Of a DNA stretch of 64,000 nucleotides, positions 53,621 to 63,446 are shown piece after piece (the first letter of the stretch is position 1; each line of letters starts with the position of its first letter). The translations under genes were made by a program, and so were the position numbers. Location of the stretch: assembly GCA_041392785.1 (NCBI GenBank), contig JAWKLK010000001.1, positions 620,001 through 684,000 on the forward strand, read 5' to 3'. A model generated the notes under the pieces. It was not told the origin of the DNA, did not search any database, and saw only the letters and a program-made list of their open reading frames with translations. The DNA comes from OLB9 sp041392785. GTDB lineage: Bacteria; Bacteroidota; Bacteroidia; Chitinophagales; Saprospiraceae.

Positions 53621-54133
53621 ATGAATTTCAATGAAATACAAGACTTAATCAAACTGGTTAGCAAATCTAATCTTACATCTTTCAAATTAAAACAAAAAGA
53701 ATTTGAAATAGTAATTAAAACCGATAAAGATGTTAAATCTGTAAGTATGCCTACTACACAGACCACATTGCCTATGGTACAAGTTGCCCCAGCCATTGTC
53801 CCATCAGTCGTGGAAACATCTGTGCCATCATCTATCTCTCATGATACAGCTTCATCTGAGGGTGCTGCAAATGCACCCGTATCCCCTAACAAGAAATTAT
53901 TAGAAATAAAGTCTCCGATAGTAGGTACATTCTATAGGGCTTCAGGACCAGATAAAGCGCCATTTGTGAAAATTGGAGATAAAATATCGGCAGGAGATGT
54001 GGTTTGCATTATTGAAGCTATGAAACTCTTCAATGAGATAGAAAGCGAAGTATCGGGTACCGTTTTTAAAGTACTTGTAGAAGATGCATCTCCAGTAGAA
54101 TACGACCAAGTATTGTTTTTGGTTGAAGCCTAG
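53621..54133 (+). CDS. accB: Biotin carboxyl carrier protein of acetyl-CoA carboxylase
   Basis: AccB carries the biotin of acetyl-CoA carboxylase, which makes malonyl-CoA for FabH and the elongation enzymes. The 170 residues include an N-terminal helical segment, a variable proline/serine/alanine-rich linker (about 48-90), and the biotinyl domain (about 95-170) with the biotinylated lysine K135 in CIIEAMKLFNEIES. The length is typical. It lies between efp and accC. Confidence 0.96.
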   Translation: MNFNEIQDLIKLVSKSNLTSFKLKQKEFEIVIKTDKDVKSVSMPTTQTTLPMVQVAPAIVPSVVETSVPSSISHDTASSEGAANAPVSPNKKLLEIKSPIVGTFYRASGPDKAPFVKIGDKISAGDVVCIIEAMKLFNEIESEVSGTVFKVLVEDASPVEYDQVLFLVEA

Positions 54134-54190
54134 ATCATTTCAAATTTGAATTGCATTTTACTATTTCTTCGTTAATAAGACAACCTAAGT

Positions 54191-55540
54191 ATGTTCAATA
54201 AAATATTAATTGCTAATCGTGGCGAAATAGCTTTGCGGATTATTCGTACATGCAAAGAAATGGGTATAAAAACCGTAGCAATTTATTCTAAAGCAGACAC
54301 TGAAAGTTTGCACGTGCGTTTTGCAGATGAGGCAGTGTGTATCGGGCCAGCACAATCTTCAGAATCCTATCTTAATATCCCTAGGATAATGGCTGCAGTA
54401 GAAATTACTAATTCTGATGCAGTCCACCCAGGTTATGGTTTTCTTGCAGAAAATGCCAAATTTGCAGAAATATGTACAAAATACGGTGTAAAATTTATAG
54501 GTCCTACTGCTGATATGATCAACAAAATGGGAGATAAAATCACTGCCAAAGATACCATGATTAAAGCAGGTGTTCCAGTGGTACCAGGATCAAATGGTCT
54601 GTTGAAGGATGTAAGTCAAGGAATAAAAATTGCAAATCAAATAGGATACCCGGTCATACTCAAAGCAACTGCCGGAGGAGGTGGTAAAGGTATGAGAATA
54701 GTAAGGAATGATGGAGAGTTTGATGATGCGTGGCAGGGTGCTAAAAAGGAAGCAAAAGCATCTTTCTCTAATGATGGCATCTATGTTGAGAAATTTGTGG
54801 AGGAACCAAGACATATAGAATTCCAAATCGTGGGAGATCAATACGGAAATGTGGCCCATCTCTCAGAGAGAGATTGTTCTATACAGAGAAGGCATCAAAA
54901 ACTGATAGAAGAAAGCCCATCGCCCTTCATGACACCTGAATTAAGAGAAAAAATGGGCGAAGCTGCCATTAAAGCCGGAAAATCTATAAATTATGAGGGA
55001 GTAGGTACTGTTGAGTTCCTAGTGGATAAATACAGAAATTTCTACTTCATGGAAATGAATACCAGAATTCAGGTGGAGCATCCTGTGACCGAAGAAGTCA
55101 TAGACCACGATCTAATTAAAGAACAAATCAAAGTCGCTGCAGGTATTCCTATCTCGGGCAAAAATTATTACCCATTATTGCATGCCATGGAATGCAGAAT
55201 AAATGCAGAAGATATTATGAATGGATTCAGACCTAATCCTGGAAAAATAACATCATTTCATAGCCCTAAAGGACATGGGGTACGAGTAGATACACATGTT
55301 TATAGTGGATACTCAGTACCACCATTTTATGATTCTATGATAGCAAAATTGATTTGTAAGGCACAAACTCGTGAAGAGTGTATTTTAAAAATGCAACGTG
55401 CCCTTGATGAATTTATTATAGAAGGCATAAAAACAACTGTTCCTTTTCATAAAGCATTGATGAAAAATGAAGACTTTAAAAATGGTAATTTTGATACCAG
55501 TTTTCTGAATACCTTTGATTTCAATAACTGCAAGGACTAG
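54191..55540 (+). CDS. accC: Biotin carboxylase subunit of acetyl-CoA carboxylase
   Basis: AccC carboxylates the biotin on AccB using ATP and bicarbonate. The 449 residues start MFNKILIANRGEIALRIIRT and contain the ATP-grasp glycine-rich loop KATAGGGGKGMRIVRND, the catalytic region HLSERDCSIQRRHQKLIEES, EFLVDKYRNFYFMEMNTRIQ, VEHPVTEEVI, and a C-terminal INAEDIMNGFRPNPGKI. Everything needed for activity is present. It follows accB by 57 bases, and the MsbA-like exporter begins 23 bases later. Confidence 0.97.
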   Translation: MFNKILIANRGEIALRIIRTCKEMGIKTVAIYSKADTESLHVRFADEAVCIGPAQSSESYLNIPRIMAAVEITNSDAVHPGYGFLAENAKFAEICTKYGVKFIGPTADMINKMGDKITAKDTMIKAGVPVVPGSNGLLKDVSQGIKIANQIGYPVILKATAGGGGKGMRIVRNDGEFDDAWQGAKKEAKASFSNDGIYVEKFVEEPRHIEFQIVGDQYGNVAHLSERDCSIQRRHQKLIEESPSPFMTPELREKMGEAAIKAGKSINYEGVGTVEFLVDKYRNFYFMEMNTRIQVEHPVTEEVIDHDLIKEQIKVAAGIPISGKNYYPLLHAMECRINAEDIMNGFRPNPGKITSFHSPKGHGVRVDTHVYSGYSVPPFYDSMIAKLICKAQTREECILKMQRALDEFIIEGIKTTVPFHKALMKNEDFKNGNFDTSFLNTFDFNNCKD

Positions 55541-55563
55541 AATTTAGAACCAATAAAGAAAAG

Positions 55564-57372
55564 ATGGGACTTTTGCCAATCTTTAAACTTGCCTTTAGGT
55601 ATAAGAGAAGTCTATTTTTAAGCATTGCTGCAAATATTTTACATTCAGTTTTTGCTGTCATAAGCATTCCTTTGCTCATTCCTTTTTTCCAGCTTCTTTT
55701 CGAAAGAGTGTCTACTACAGACCATATAAGACCAAACAAAATGGACATAACCCTATGGGTAAAATATTATATGTCTTCTATTATAACTGATTACGGTCAA
55801 CAAGGAGCTCTACTATTAGTTTGTGTATCATTAATCATTATCTTTTTTCTGAAGAACGTTTTTCGATATTTAGCTCTATACTTCATGATACCCATGAGAT
55901 ATGGAATAATTTATGAATTAAGGAATAATTTATATAAGACATTATTGGCTTTGCCAATCGGGTTTTTTACTAATGAAAGAAAGGGAAATTTGATCTCATC
56001 AATGACTATAGACGTACACGAAATAGAAAATTCTATCCTTGGCGTACTAGAGACCTTTTTCAAATCACCTATTATCATACTGGGGAGTGTCATATTCATG
56101 ATTTCGATCTCAGCCCAGTTGACTTCTTTTGTCTTCATTTTAGTGATTATATCTGGGTTAATAATAGGTAGGACCGTTTCTAGACTTAAGCAAGATTCAT
56201 TTGGAACGCAAGAGGGTGTGGCTAATATTACCAATATCGTTGAAGAATCTTTGGGCGGAATTCGTATCATTAAGGCATTTAGGGGTGAAAAATATCTTTT
56301 TGACAAATTCAAAGTGGAAAATACATCACTCAAATCACTGATGACTAGAGTTATAAACCGTAGAGATTTAGCAGCTCCGCTTTCTGAATTTCTGGGCGTC
56401 ACTGTCGTAACTATTTTGATGTATTTTGGGTCACTTCTGGTCTTCAAGCAGGAGATGGCTCCAGAAAATTTCTTTGCTTTTGTCCTAGCTTTTTACCAAA
56501 TAATAGAACCAGCCAAGTCCTTTGCATCTGCATATTTTAATGTTCAAAAAGGCTTAGCTGCACAGGCAAGAGTAGATAGAATCCTGAATACAACTCCAGA
56601 ATCACAGTTGAATAACGTAAAAATTCAATCTGTAGCATTCAATTCAAATATTGAATTTAAAAATGTGTCATTTATTTATGAAGGCGATACCAAAGTACTT
56701 AACAATATAAATCTGACCATCAAAAAGGGTGAAGTTGTAGCTTTGGTAGGCGCGTCTGGAGCTGGAAAATCTACTATTGCCGACCTATTGCCTCGTTTTT
56801 ATGAACCTAATTCAGGGCAGATTTTCTTGGACGGGAAGGATACTAAAGAAATTCCACTTCCTGATTTGCGTGGCTTATTCGGTATTGTTTCACAGGAACC
56901 TATTTTATTTCATGATACGATCGCAAATAATATTTGTTTTGGAAGGGAAGGTGTGACAAATGAGTCCATCGTTCATGCGGCTAAGATTGCCAATGCACAT
57001 GATTTTATAACTGCACTACCAGAGCAATATGATACAAGTATCGGAGAGCGAGGCCTAAAGCTTAGTGGAGGTCAAAGACAAAGGATAACTATAGCTAGAG
57101 CTATTTTGGCTGATCCACCTATTTTGATCCTTGATGAAGCTACTTCAGCCTTGGATTCGGAGTCAGAAAGATTGGTTCAGGATGCGATACAAAATGTGAT
57201 AAAAGATAGAACTACCATTGTGATAGCACATCGCCTTTCCACAATCAAAAACGCAGATAAAATAGTAGTTTTAGAAGCTGGGAACATTGTAGAAATAGGC
57301 ACCCATGAAGAATTAATGGCGTTAGGTAATGTCTATAAGAATTTTGTGGAAATCCAAAATTTCGATTTATAA
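55564..57372 (+). CDS. MsbA-like ABC exporter (membrane domain fused to ATPase)
   Basis: The 602-residue protein joins a six-helix exporter domain (about 1-325) to an ATPase (about 360-600). Walker A is VALVGASGAGKSTIADLLPR, the Q-loop is GIVSQEPILFHDTIANNICF, the signature is LSGGQRQRITIARAIL, and Walker B is PILILDEATSALDSESERLV with the H-loop TTIVIAHRLSTI. It belongs to the MsbA/lipid A-core or multidrug exporter group; substrate unknown, although its place after lipid genes favours lipid export. Its 3-prime end overlaps the convergent acyltransferase gene by six bases. Confidence 0.9.
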   Translation: MGLLPIFKLAFRYKRSLFLSIAANILHSVFAVISIPLLIPFFQLLFERVSTTDHIRPNKMDITLWVKYYMSSIITDYGQQGALLLVCVSLIIIFFLKNVFRYLALYFMIPMRYGIIYELRNNLYKTLLALPIGFFTNERKGNLISSMTIDVHEIENSILGVLETFFKSPIIILGSVIFMISISAQLTSFVFILVIISGLIIGRTVSRLKQDSFGTQEGVANITNIVEESLGGIRIIKAFRGEKYLFDKFKVENTSLKSLMTRVINRRDLAAPLSEFLGVTVVTILMYFGSLLVFKQEMAPENFFAFVLAFYQIIEPAKSFASAYFNVQKGLAAQARVDRILNTTPESQLNNVKIQSVAFNSNIEFKNVSFIYEGDTKVLNNINLTIKKGEVVALVGASGAGKSTIADLLPRFYEPNSGQIFLDGKDTKEIPLPDLRGLFGIVSQEPILFHDTIANNICFGREGVTNESIVHAAKIANAHDFITALPEQYDTSIGERGLKLSGGQRQRITIARAILADPPILILDEATSALDSESERLVQDAIQNVIKDRTTIVIAHRLSTIKNADKIVVLEAGNIVEIGTHEELMALGNVYKNFVEIQNFDL

Positions 57373-58284
57373 AATAGAATGGGAGTAATAATGATATTGA
57401 TCCGATTCGGAACCAAAACTCAGGTTTCTACGCGCAATACTCGGCAAAGTTGATCCCCCAAAATCAAGTATTTTTCCTGATTTTGCTTTTTCTGAAATTA
57501 TACGGTCTATGATGCTATAGCTTATTTTTAGCCTTCTTCCCATAGCATTCATAGCACTGAGCATGAAAAGGATATAATGTGATGTTTCAATAAAAAAACC
57601 AACTCCTATGATGTCAGTATGGACTTTTGCTACCATGAAATAACTATCACAATTTTTCATAGCTGTCATACATAAATTCTGAACACCGCCCTTGTGTTTT
57701 TTTAAAATTCCAGAAGGGTCATGAGTATAGATAAATTCCAAAAGTTGCATATCTGTCTCCTTGGATATGGTGAACTGGTATTGTAGGTGTCCCTTAATAT
57801 TTCTCAATGTATTCCTATGGTATTCCTTTTTCAAAGTAGAATAATCATTATCAAGGCGTAAAATTTGCATTTCTTTTATGGTCTTTTTATATCCTGAGTA
57901 GATCTCTCGATCAAAGGTTATTTTCATATTAAAGTCCACTTTAAAAAATCTGCGCTTAAAATATCGAAAAGCAAAATCTAGCAGAGTCTCTTCATGTATT
58001 TTATCTCCATACACCTGAAAAAACTGGCATAATAAAGGTTGGGTAATGTAGGGTATCAGTACTTTTTTCTTTGAATAAAATGGCAAAACACTTTGGTAAT
58101 CTGCTAACACTATTGCTTTCCAATTCTGGTCAGTAACACTGTCTAAAAACCAAGAAAGTCCGTATATCCCATTATACTCTGATTGATCTACGCATTGATT
58201 CCACTTGGATATATCGATATCCTTCCGACTTATAATCCTTATCTTTTGATGCACTACCTTATCGATTAAATCAACTTCAAGCAA
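57367..58284 (-). CDS. GNAT/FemAB-like acyltransferase family protein
   Basis: The 305-residue protein resembles the GNAT superfamily FemAB-like fold. The motifs KEYHRNTLRNIKGHLQYQFT and GILKKHKGGVQNLCMTAMK suit an acyl acceptor/donor surface, while ISYSIIDRIISEKAKSGKIL and DFGGSTLPSIARRNLSFGSE fit the C-terminal GNAT half. Substrates are unknown; peptidoglycan or amino-acid transfer from charged tRNA is a family possibility. The start is a TTG just after the AMP-ligase stop, with no ATG or GTG closer. The AMP-ligase gene ends 5 bases upstream, so the two are cotranscribed. Confidence 0.68.
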   Translation of the reverse strand: MLEVDLIDKVVHQKIRIISRKDIDISKWNQCVDQSEYNGIYGLSWFLDSVTDQNWKAIVLADYQSVLPFYSKKKVLIPYITQPLLCQFFQVYGDKIHEETLLDFAFRYFKRRFFKVDFNMKITFDREIYSGYKKTIKEMQILRLDNDYSTLKKEYHRNTLRNIKGHLQYQFTISKETDMQLLEFIYTHDPSGILKKHKGGVQNLCMTAMKNCDSYFMVAKVHTDIIGVGFFIETSHYILFMLSAMNAMGRRLKISYSIIDRIISEKAKSGKILDFGGSTLPSIARRNLSFGSESDQYHYYSHSIL

Positions 58285-58289
58285 TTGAC

Positions 58290-60110
58290 TTACTTTGCAT
58301 TTTCAAGATACATTTCATCAATCAGAGCTTTATACTTTTCAAGGATCACCCTTCTTTTTAATTTCAGTGTAGGAGTCAATTCTCCCTCGCTTCCATCCGC
58401 TTTAATGGGATCCCAACTTGAATCCAGAAGTACAAATTTCTTTATTTGCTCTATGTGATTTAAGTCTTGATTAATTTTATTTATAATGTTTTGATATTTA
58501 TTAAGCACTTCCGTGTTTTTAACCATTATTTCGGGTGTAGACCATACGATATCGTGTAGTTCACACCAATTTTTCAGTGTGTCTATTGAAGGAATAATCA
58601 AGGCAGACGTAAACTTCATTTGGTCTCCAACGATCATAGCTTGTTCTATGAGAAATTCTTCTTTTAATTTGTTTTCTATGGGCGCTGGAGCAATATATTT
58701 ACCACCGGAAGTTTTAAGTAATTCTTTCTTGCGATCTGTGATGATTAAAAATCCATCACTTGACAATTTGCCCACATCTCCTGTTTTGAAAAATTGTTTG
58801 CCATTCAATTCTTTGAAGACATCTGCTGTCAGTTGTGGTTGCTTATAATATCCTTGCATGACATTAGGCCCTTTTACTAAAATCTCACCTTCTTCAGGAC
58901 GGTAATTTCCATCAGAATTATCAATTATGACTTCCACATTTTCTAAAGGTAACCCCACTGAGCCTATACGGATTTTTCTGTCATTATATCTATTCAAGGA
59001 TATCACAGGTGATGTTTCTGTAAGTCCATATCCTTCAGTAATAATGATACCAGCAGCAGAAAAAACTCTAGCAATTTTTGCTGGGCATGCGGCTGCGCCC
59101 GTAGCAACGGCTTTGACATTACTTCCCAATGCAGCTCTCCATTTACTAAAAATAAGCTTGTCAGCAATATTGAAACTGATCTTCTGTGAAAATGAAAATT
59201 TTTTGTTAAATTCAAATTTATCAGTCAGTCGTAATGCCCAAAAGAACAAGGCCCTTTTTATACCTTTTAATTCTAATCCTTTATTATAAATCTTTTCGTA
59301 CACCTTTTCCAATAGTCTAGGAACAGTTGTAAAATAATGAGGTTTCACTTGCATGAGATCACCTGTTTCTCCTCCTAGATTGTTTGTGCCAGTAAAATAG
59401 ATTTCAACTCCAGCTCTCATATAGACATAGAGTACCGCTCTCTCAAAAATGTGACAAAGAGGTAAAAAACTCAGTACTTTTTCTCCACGCTTGACTGGAA
59501 TATAATCTATACATGCCTCAACATTGCTTATAATATTATGATGCGTAAGCATGACTCCTTTTGGATTTCCTGTTGTCCCTGAAGTATATATAATAGTCAC
59601 TAAATCTTCACTAGAAATGGTGTTACTGATAGACTCTACTTTTTCTAAGTTTGACTCATCAAATAATTTCTCCCAATATAAAGGTGATTTAGGATCATCA
59701 AATGTAAGTATTTTTTGCAGAGAGGGCACATCTTGCTTCGCAGTATTGACTTTTTCATATAAATCGCCACTCCCTACAAAGCAAATCTTTACTTCTGCTT
59801 CATTCATTATGTATTTATATTCACGGGAACTGATTGTAGGATACATAGGTACACTGATGGCACCAATATATTGAATTGCTAGGTCAACAATTACCCATTC
59901 TTGGCGATTTTGGTACACTACTATGCCTATTTTATCACCAGGATTGATGCCGGCATTGATTAGTCCTGATGCCAATTTCCTTGACATTGAAATGACATCA
60001 GATGTGGAATAAAACTTCCATTGGCCCTCCTTAATAGTCCCAATAAATCGATCTACCGGACCATCATCGAATTGTTTATGAATATAATCAAAAAGTCTGC
60101 TTATCTCCAT
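58290..60110 (-). CDS. Long-chain fatty acid-CoA ligase (AMP-forming)
   Basis: This 606-residue enzyme activates fatty acids with ATP and CoA, supplying the beta-oxidation genes elsewhere in the window. Motifs include the ATP-binding TIIYTSGTTGNPKGVMLTHH, the adenylation motif ITEGYGLTETSPVISLN, KTGDVGKLSSDGFLIITDRK and the C-terminal LLKTSGGKYIAPAPIENKL. Its length and the FACS features match Bacteroidota long-chain ligases. A 14-bp perfect palindrome (60161-60174) lies about 51 bases upstream. Confidence 0.93.
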   Translation of the reverse strand: MEISRLFDYIHKQFDDGPVDRFIGTIKEGQWKFYSTSDVISMSRKLASGLINAGINPGDKIGIVVYQNRQEWVIVDLAIQYIGAISVPMYPTISSREYKYIMNEAEVKICFVGSGDLYEKVNTAKQDVPSLQKILTFDDPKSPLYWEKLFDESNLEKVESISNTISSEDLVTIIYTSGTTGNPKGVMLTHHNIISNVEACIDYIPVKRGEKVLSFLPLCHIFERAVLYVYMRAGVEIYFTGTNNLGGETGDLMQVKPHYFTTVPRLLEKVYEKIYNKGLELKGIKRALFFWALRLTDKFEFNKKFSFSQKISFNIADKLIFSKWRAALGSNVKAVATGAAACPAKIARVFSAAGIIITEGYGLTETSPVISLNRYNDRKIRIGSVGLPLENVEVIIDNSDGNYRPEEGEILVKGPNVMQGYYKQPQLTADVFKELNGKQFFKTGDVGKLSSDGFLIITDRKKELLKTSGGKYIAPAPIENKLKEEFLIEQAMIVGDQMKFTSALIIPSIDTLKNWCELHDIVWSTPEIMVKNTEVLNKYQNIINKINQDLNHIEQIKKFVLLDSSWDPIKADGSEGELTPTLKLKRRVILEKYKALIDEMYLENAK

Positions 60111-60160
60111 TTCAAAAAATTATTCGTAGGTTGTAAAGATAACAAATTAAAACTTCACCA

Positions 60161-60174
60161 TTTACAATTGTAAA
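60161..60174. promoter_or_regulatory. Perfect 14-bp palindrome upstream of the acyl-CoA ligase
   Basis: TTTACAATTGTAAA is a perfect palindrome in the 126-base gap between uvrA and the acyl-CoA ligase gene. A near-match -7 box (TATCTTTA, 60134-60141, minus strand) lies between it and the ATG at 60110, so the palindrome would sit near the -33 region, as for an operator. The regulator is unknown. Confidence 0.4.
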
Positions 60175-60236
60175 AAATAATTTCCACTTGAAAATTTAAT
60201 ATCTCCAAATTTTTAAAGATTTCAATCAGTATTTGA

Positions 60237-63038
60237 TTAAAAGTATTGAGCTGTCACAGATGTCGAATTCCGAGCTTCGTCAGGCCTTCCTTCAAATAAA
60301 AGTTGGCCGCCCTCTTCCCCACCAACTGGACCAAGGTCAATCATCCAATCTGCAGATTTTATAACGTCAATATTATGTTCCACTACTAAAACGGTATGTC
60401 CATTTTCCACCAAAGCATTGAATGCCAATAGCAGTTTATTGATGTCATGAAAATGTAAACCTGTGGTAGGCTCATCGAAAATAAAGAATACATGTTTACT
60501 TGAGCTTTCTTTTGTCAGGAAACTAGCCAACTTGACCCTTTGTGCTTCTCCTCCTGAGAGTGTACTGGATGATTGACCCAATTTGATATATCCTAATCCT
60601 ACATCATAGAGAGGTTGTAATTTTGCAACTATAGATTTTTTCTTTTCAAAAAATTGCAGTGACTCCTCTATAGTCATGTTCAAAACATCAAAGATGCTTC
60701 TATCCTGATACGTTACTTCTAGCACTTCCTTCTTGAACCGCTTGCCATTACATTCATCACACACCAGATTTACATCAGCAAGAAACTGCATCTCCACTAC
60801 CAATTCACCTTCACCTTTGCACGTTTCACACCGGCCACCCTCTACGTTGAATGAAAAATGCTTAGCTTCAAATCCTTTTATTTTGGATAATTGTTGATCA
60901 GCAAAAAGTTTTCTGATATCATCATAAGCCTTGACATAAGTGACTGGGTTGGATCTTGAAGATTTTCCTATCGGGCTTTGATTTATCATTTCCACAGATG
61001 TAATTGTGGACATGTCTCCTGATAGTTTTTCAAATTTTCCTATTGGTGAAGCTATTGGATCATTGGTCATTTGCTTTAAGGCAGGATATAATATATGCTT
61101 TACCAGAGTTGTTTTGCCCGAACCTGAAACACCAGTTACTACACTCATTGCTTGTAGAGGAATGGTCACAGAGATATTTTTAAGATTAAACTGTCTCGCG
61201 CCTTCTAGTCTGATTTTTTGGATAACCTTTCTTCTTTGGGTCGGGACTGGTATAAAATTCTCTCCAGTCAGATATTTTGCAGTCAAACCTCGTTCTTGAT
61301 CATGGATAAATCTATCAAAGTCACCTGCAAATACTAAGTACCCGCCATGAACTCCCGCCATTGGACCAATGTCCACAATATAATCAGCATTTCTTATCAC
61401 TGCTTCTTCATGTTCTATAACAACAACAGTATTACCTAAGTCTCTTAATTTCTTAAGTACTCTTACTAAGTTTTCTGTATCCCTAGGATGTAACCCTACA
61501 CTAGGCTCATCAAGAATATACATAGAATTAGTAAGATTACTCCCCAAGGTTCTGGTTAAGTTAATCCTTTGGGTTTCACCTCCACTTAATGTACTGGACA
61601 AGCGATCTATCGTCAAATAACCCAATCCTACATCTACCAAAGTAGATATTCTAGAATTTATTTCTAAGAGTATTCTTTTTGCAATGGCAGTATCATGAGG
61701 ATTCAACTGTAAACCAGAGAAATGCATTTGCAATTTTGACACTGGCTTATGTATTAAATCTATAATAGCACTGTTTCCTACTTTTACATAGGTAGATTCT
61801 TGGCGCAGTCTTCCACCATTGCACATATTGCAAGTTGTCTTGCCTCTATATCTAGACAGCATGACTCTATTCTGAATTTTGTAAGCGCCCTCTTCCAATT
61901 CTTCAAAAAAAGCATCTATTCCTGAAAAATATCGATTTCCTGTCCAAAGTAAATGATATTGTTCTTGGCTTAAATCTTTGATAGGTTTATGTAATGGAAA
62001 ATCAAAGTTTGATGCTGTTTGAACCAATTGGTCCCACCACATTTTTCCTTTCTCCCCTTTCCAACATGCAATAGCTTCCTGATACACAGATAGGCTATCA
62101 TCCGGTATAACTCTCTCTGGATCTATTCCTATCATCTTTCCATATCCTTCGCATTTCGGACAGGCGCCGTAGGGGTTATTGTAATTGAACATCTGATGGT
62201 TTGGCTCCAAAAATGAAATACCATCCATTTCAAATCTATTGCTGAAATGCCGCATCTCTCCCTCTAATGGAAATACTATACAATCACCATGTGATTCATT
62301 GAATGCGGATAATACGGAGTCGGCAATTCTGTTTTTATTATCTTCATCTTGATTTACTACAAATCTATCTATCAAAATATGTATAGGCTTGCTATACATC
62401 TGATTCTGATCTGCTGCATCTTCCAGAGTCTTTAGCACATCTTCAATAGCTGAAATTTCGCCATCGATATAAACCCGAGTGAACCCTTTTTGACTGTATA
62501 AATCTAGTTCCTTGATCAATGGTCTATCAATCGAAATTGCTACCGGAATAAGTATATATACTTTGGTGCTTTCTGGCAATGAAAATATAAAATCAGTGAC
62601 ATCGCTGACCTCATGCTTTTTTACTTCCTGCCCTGAAACAGGTGAAATCGTCCTTCCCACTCGAGCATATAGTAATCGTAGATAATCGTAAATCTCCGTC
62701 ATAGAACCCACAGTCGATCTCGCATTTGATGTACTTACCTTTTGCTCTATTGCTATCGCAGGACAAATACCTTTGATATAATCTACTTCGGGTTTTTTAC
62801 GTCTATCTAAAAACTGTCTGGCATAAGCGGACAAACTCTCCACATACCTACGCTGGCCTTCAGCATAAAGGGTATCGATGATAAGTGATGATTTTCCGGA
62901 CCCAGACACACCAGTGACCACGGTGAGTTTTTGCTTTGGAATGGCAAGCTCGATATTTTTAAGATTATTGGATCGAGCCCCTTTGATATAAATATTATGC
63001 TTTACATTAATGGTGTCCTCAGATGTCTCTTGTTTCAT
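60237..63038 (-). CDS. uvrA: Excinuclease ABC subunit A
   Basis: UvrA scans DNA for damage in nucleotide excision repair and hands it to UvrB. The 933-residue length is normal. The first ATPase has Walker A VTGVSGSGKSSLIIDTLYAE and signature SSTLSGGETQRINLTRTLGS; the second has Walker A VTGVSGSGKTTLVKHILYPA and signature SSTLSGGEAQRVKLASFL. Zinc modules are present: YGACPKCEGYG, CNMCNGGRL and the GGRCETCKGEG-to-CDECNGK pair. It is complete, and lies downstream of tatA on the minus strand. uvrB is not in the window. Confidence 0.97.
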   Translation of the reverse strand: MKQETSEDTINVKHNIYIKGARSNNLKNIELAIPKQKLTVVTGVSGSGKSSLIIDTLYAEGQRRYVESLSAYARQFLDRRKKPEVDYIKGICPAIAIEQKVSTSNARSTVGSMTEIYDYLRLLYARVGRTISPVSGQEVKKHEVSDVTDFIFSLPESTKVYILIPVAISIDRPLIKELDLYSQKGFTRVYIDGEISAIEDVLKTLEDAADQNQMYSKPIHILIDRFVVNQDEDNKNRIADSVLSAFNESHGDCIVFPLEGEMRHFSNRFEMDGISFLEPNHQMFNYNNPYGACPKCEGYGKMIGIDPERVIPDDSLSVYQEAIACWKGEKGKMWWDQLVQTASNFDFPLHKPIKDLSQEQYHLLWTGNRYFSGIDAFFEELEEGAYKIQNRVMLSRYRGKTTCNMCNGGRLRQESTYVKVGNSAIIDLIHKPVSKLQMHFSGLQLNPHDTAIAKRILLEINSRISTLVDVGLGYLTIDRLSSTLSGGETQRINLTRTLGSNLTNSMYILDEPSVGLHPRDTENLVRVLKKLRDLGNTVVVIEHEEAVIRNADYIVDIGPMAGVHGGYLVFAGDFDRFIHDQERGLTAKYLTGENFIPVPTQRRKVIQKIRLEGARQFNLKNISVTIPLQAMSVVTGVSGSGKTTLVKHILYPALKQMTNDPIASPIGKFEKLSGDMSTITSVEMINQSPIGKSSRSNPVTYVKAYDDIRKLFADQQLSKIKGFEAKHFSFNVEGGRCETCKGEGELVVEMQFLADVNLVCDECNGKRFKKEVLEVTYQDRSIFDVLNMTIEESLQFFEKKKSIVAKLQPLYDVGLGYIKLGQSSSTLSGGEAQRVKLASFLTKESSSKHVFFIFDEPTTGLHFHDINKLLLAFNALVENGHTVLVVEHNIDVIKSADWMIDLGPVGGEEGGQLLFEGRPDEARNSTSVTAQYF

Positions 63039-63079
63039 ATTTCAGACCCGTTAAAGTAGATGAATTTAAATGGAATACA

Positions 63080-63134
63080 ATTTGACTATGACCCCAAAAA
63101 GGCAAAGGGGACACAAAAAATATACTAGTCAAAT
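63080..63134. repeat. Nested inverted repeats between tatA and uvrA
   Basis: The outer arms ATTTGACTA (63080-63088) and TAGTCAAAT (63126-63134) are a perfect 9-bp inverted repeat. Inside them CCCC (63092-63095) and GGGG (63107-63110) form a second stem. Together they could make a tatA terminator or a uvrA control element. No clear T-run follows the inner stem on the minus strand. Confidence 0.45.
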
Positions 63135-63141
63135 GACTGCA

Positions 63142-63336
63142 CTATTTGCTTTTAGAATCTAATTCTTTCATATTTTCTTTGACCTCAGCTTCAATATTGT
63201 TTTTGGCGTTATTGAATTCTCTGATTCCACTACCCAATCCACGCATTAATTCAGGAATCTTTTTACCACCAAAAAACACTAAAACAATAAAGCCAAGTAA
63301 AAGTATCTCTTGACCACCCAACCCAAACAATATCAT
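63142..63336 (-). CDS. tatA: Sec-independent translocase subunit TatA/E
   Basis: The 64-residue protein has the TatA signature: a single N-terminal helix (GGQEILLLGFIVLVFFGGKK), the hinge, and an amphipathic helix (KIPELMRGLGSGIREF) followed by a charged tail. TatA forms the export channel for folded proteins, such as cofactor-containing enzymes. tatC is not adjacent. It starts with an ATG at 63334-63336, with a perfect -7 element 26 bases upstream. Confidence 0.93.
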   Translation of the reverse strand: MILFGLGGQEILLLGFIVLVFFGGKKIPELMRGLGSGIREFNNAKNNIEAEVKENMKELDSKSK

Positions 63337-63361
63337 ATCTTAAAATTAATTAATTATTAAA

Positions 63362-63369
63362 CAAAGGTA
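63362..63369 (-). promoter_or_regulatory. Promoter -7 element TACCTTTG for tatA
   Basis: TACCTTTG on the minus strand is an exact TAnnTTTG, 26 bases before the tatA ATG. No TTTG is at -33. Confidence 0.4.
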
Positions 63370-63446
63370 CGTATATTAAACAAAATCCTGGGATAAAAGA
63401 TTGTTCACTAATTGAATATTATTTTTTACCATACGTCCCGTGGCTA

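Noticed and set aside
55911..56447. 178-codon antisense ORF opposite the ABC exporter membrane domain
   Set aside because: Shadow of the exporter; low-complexity composition and no motif.
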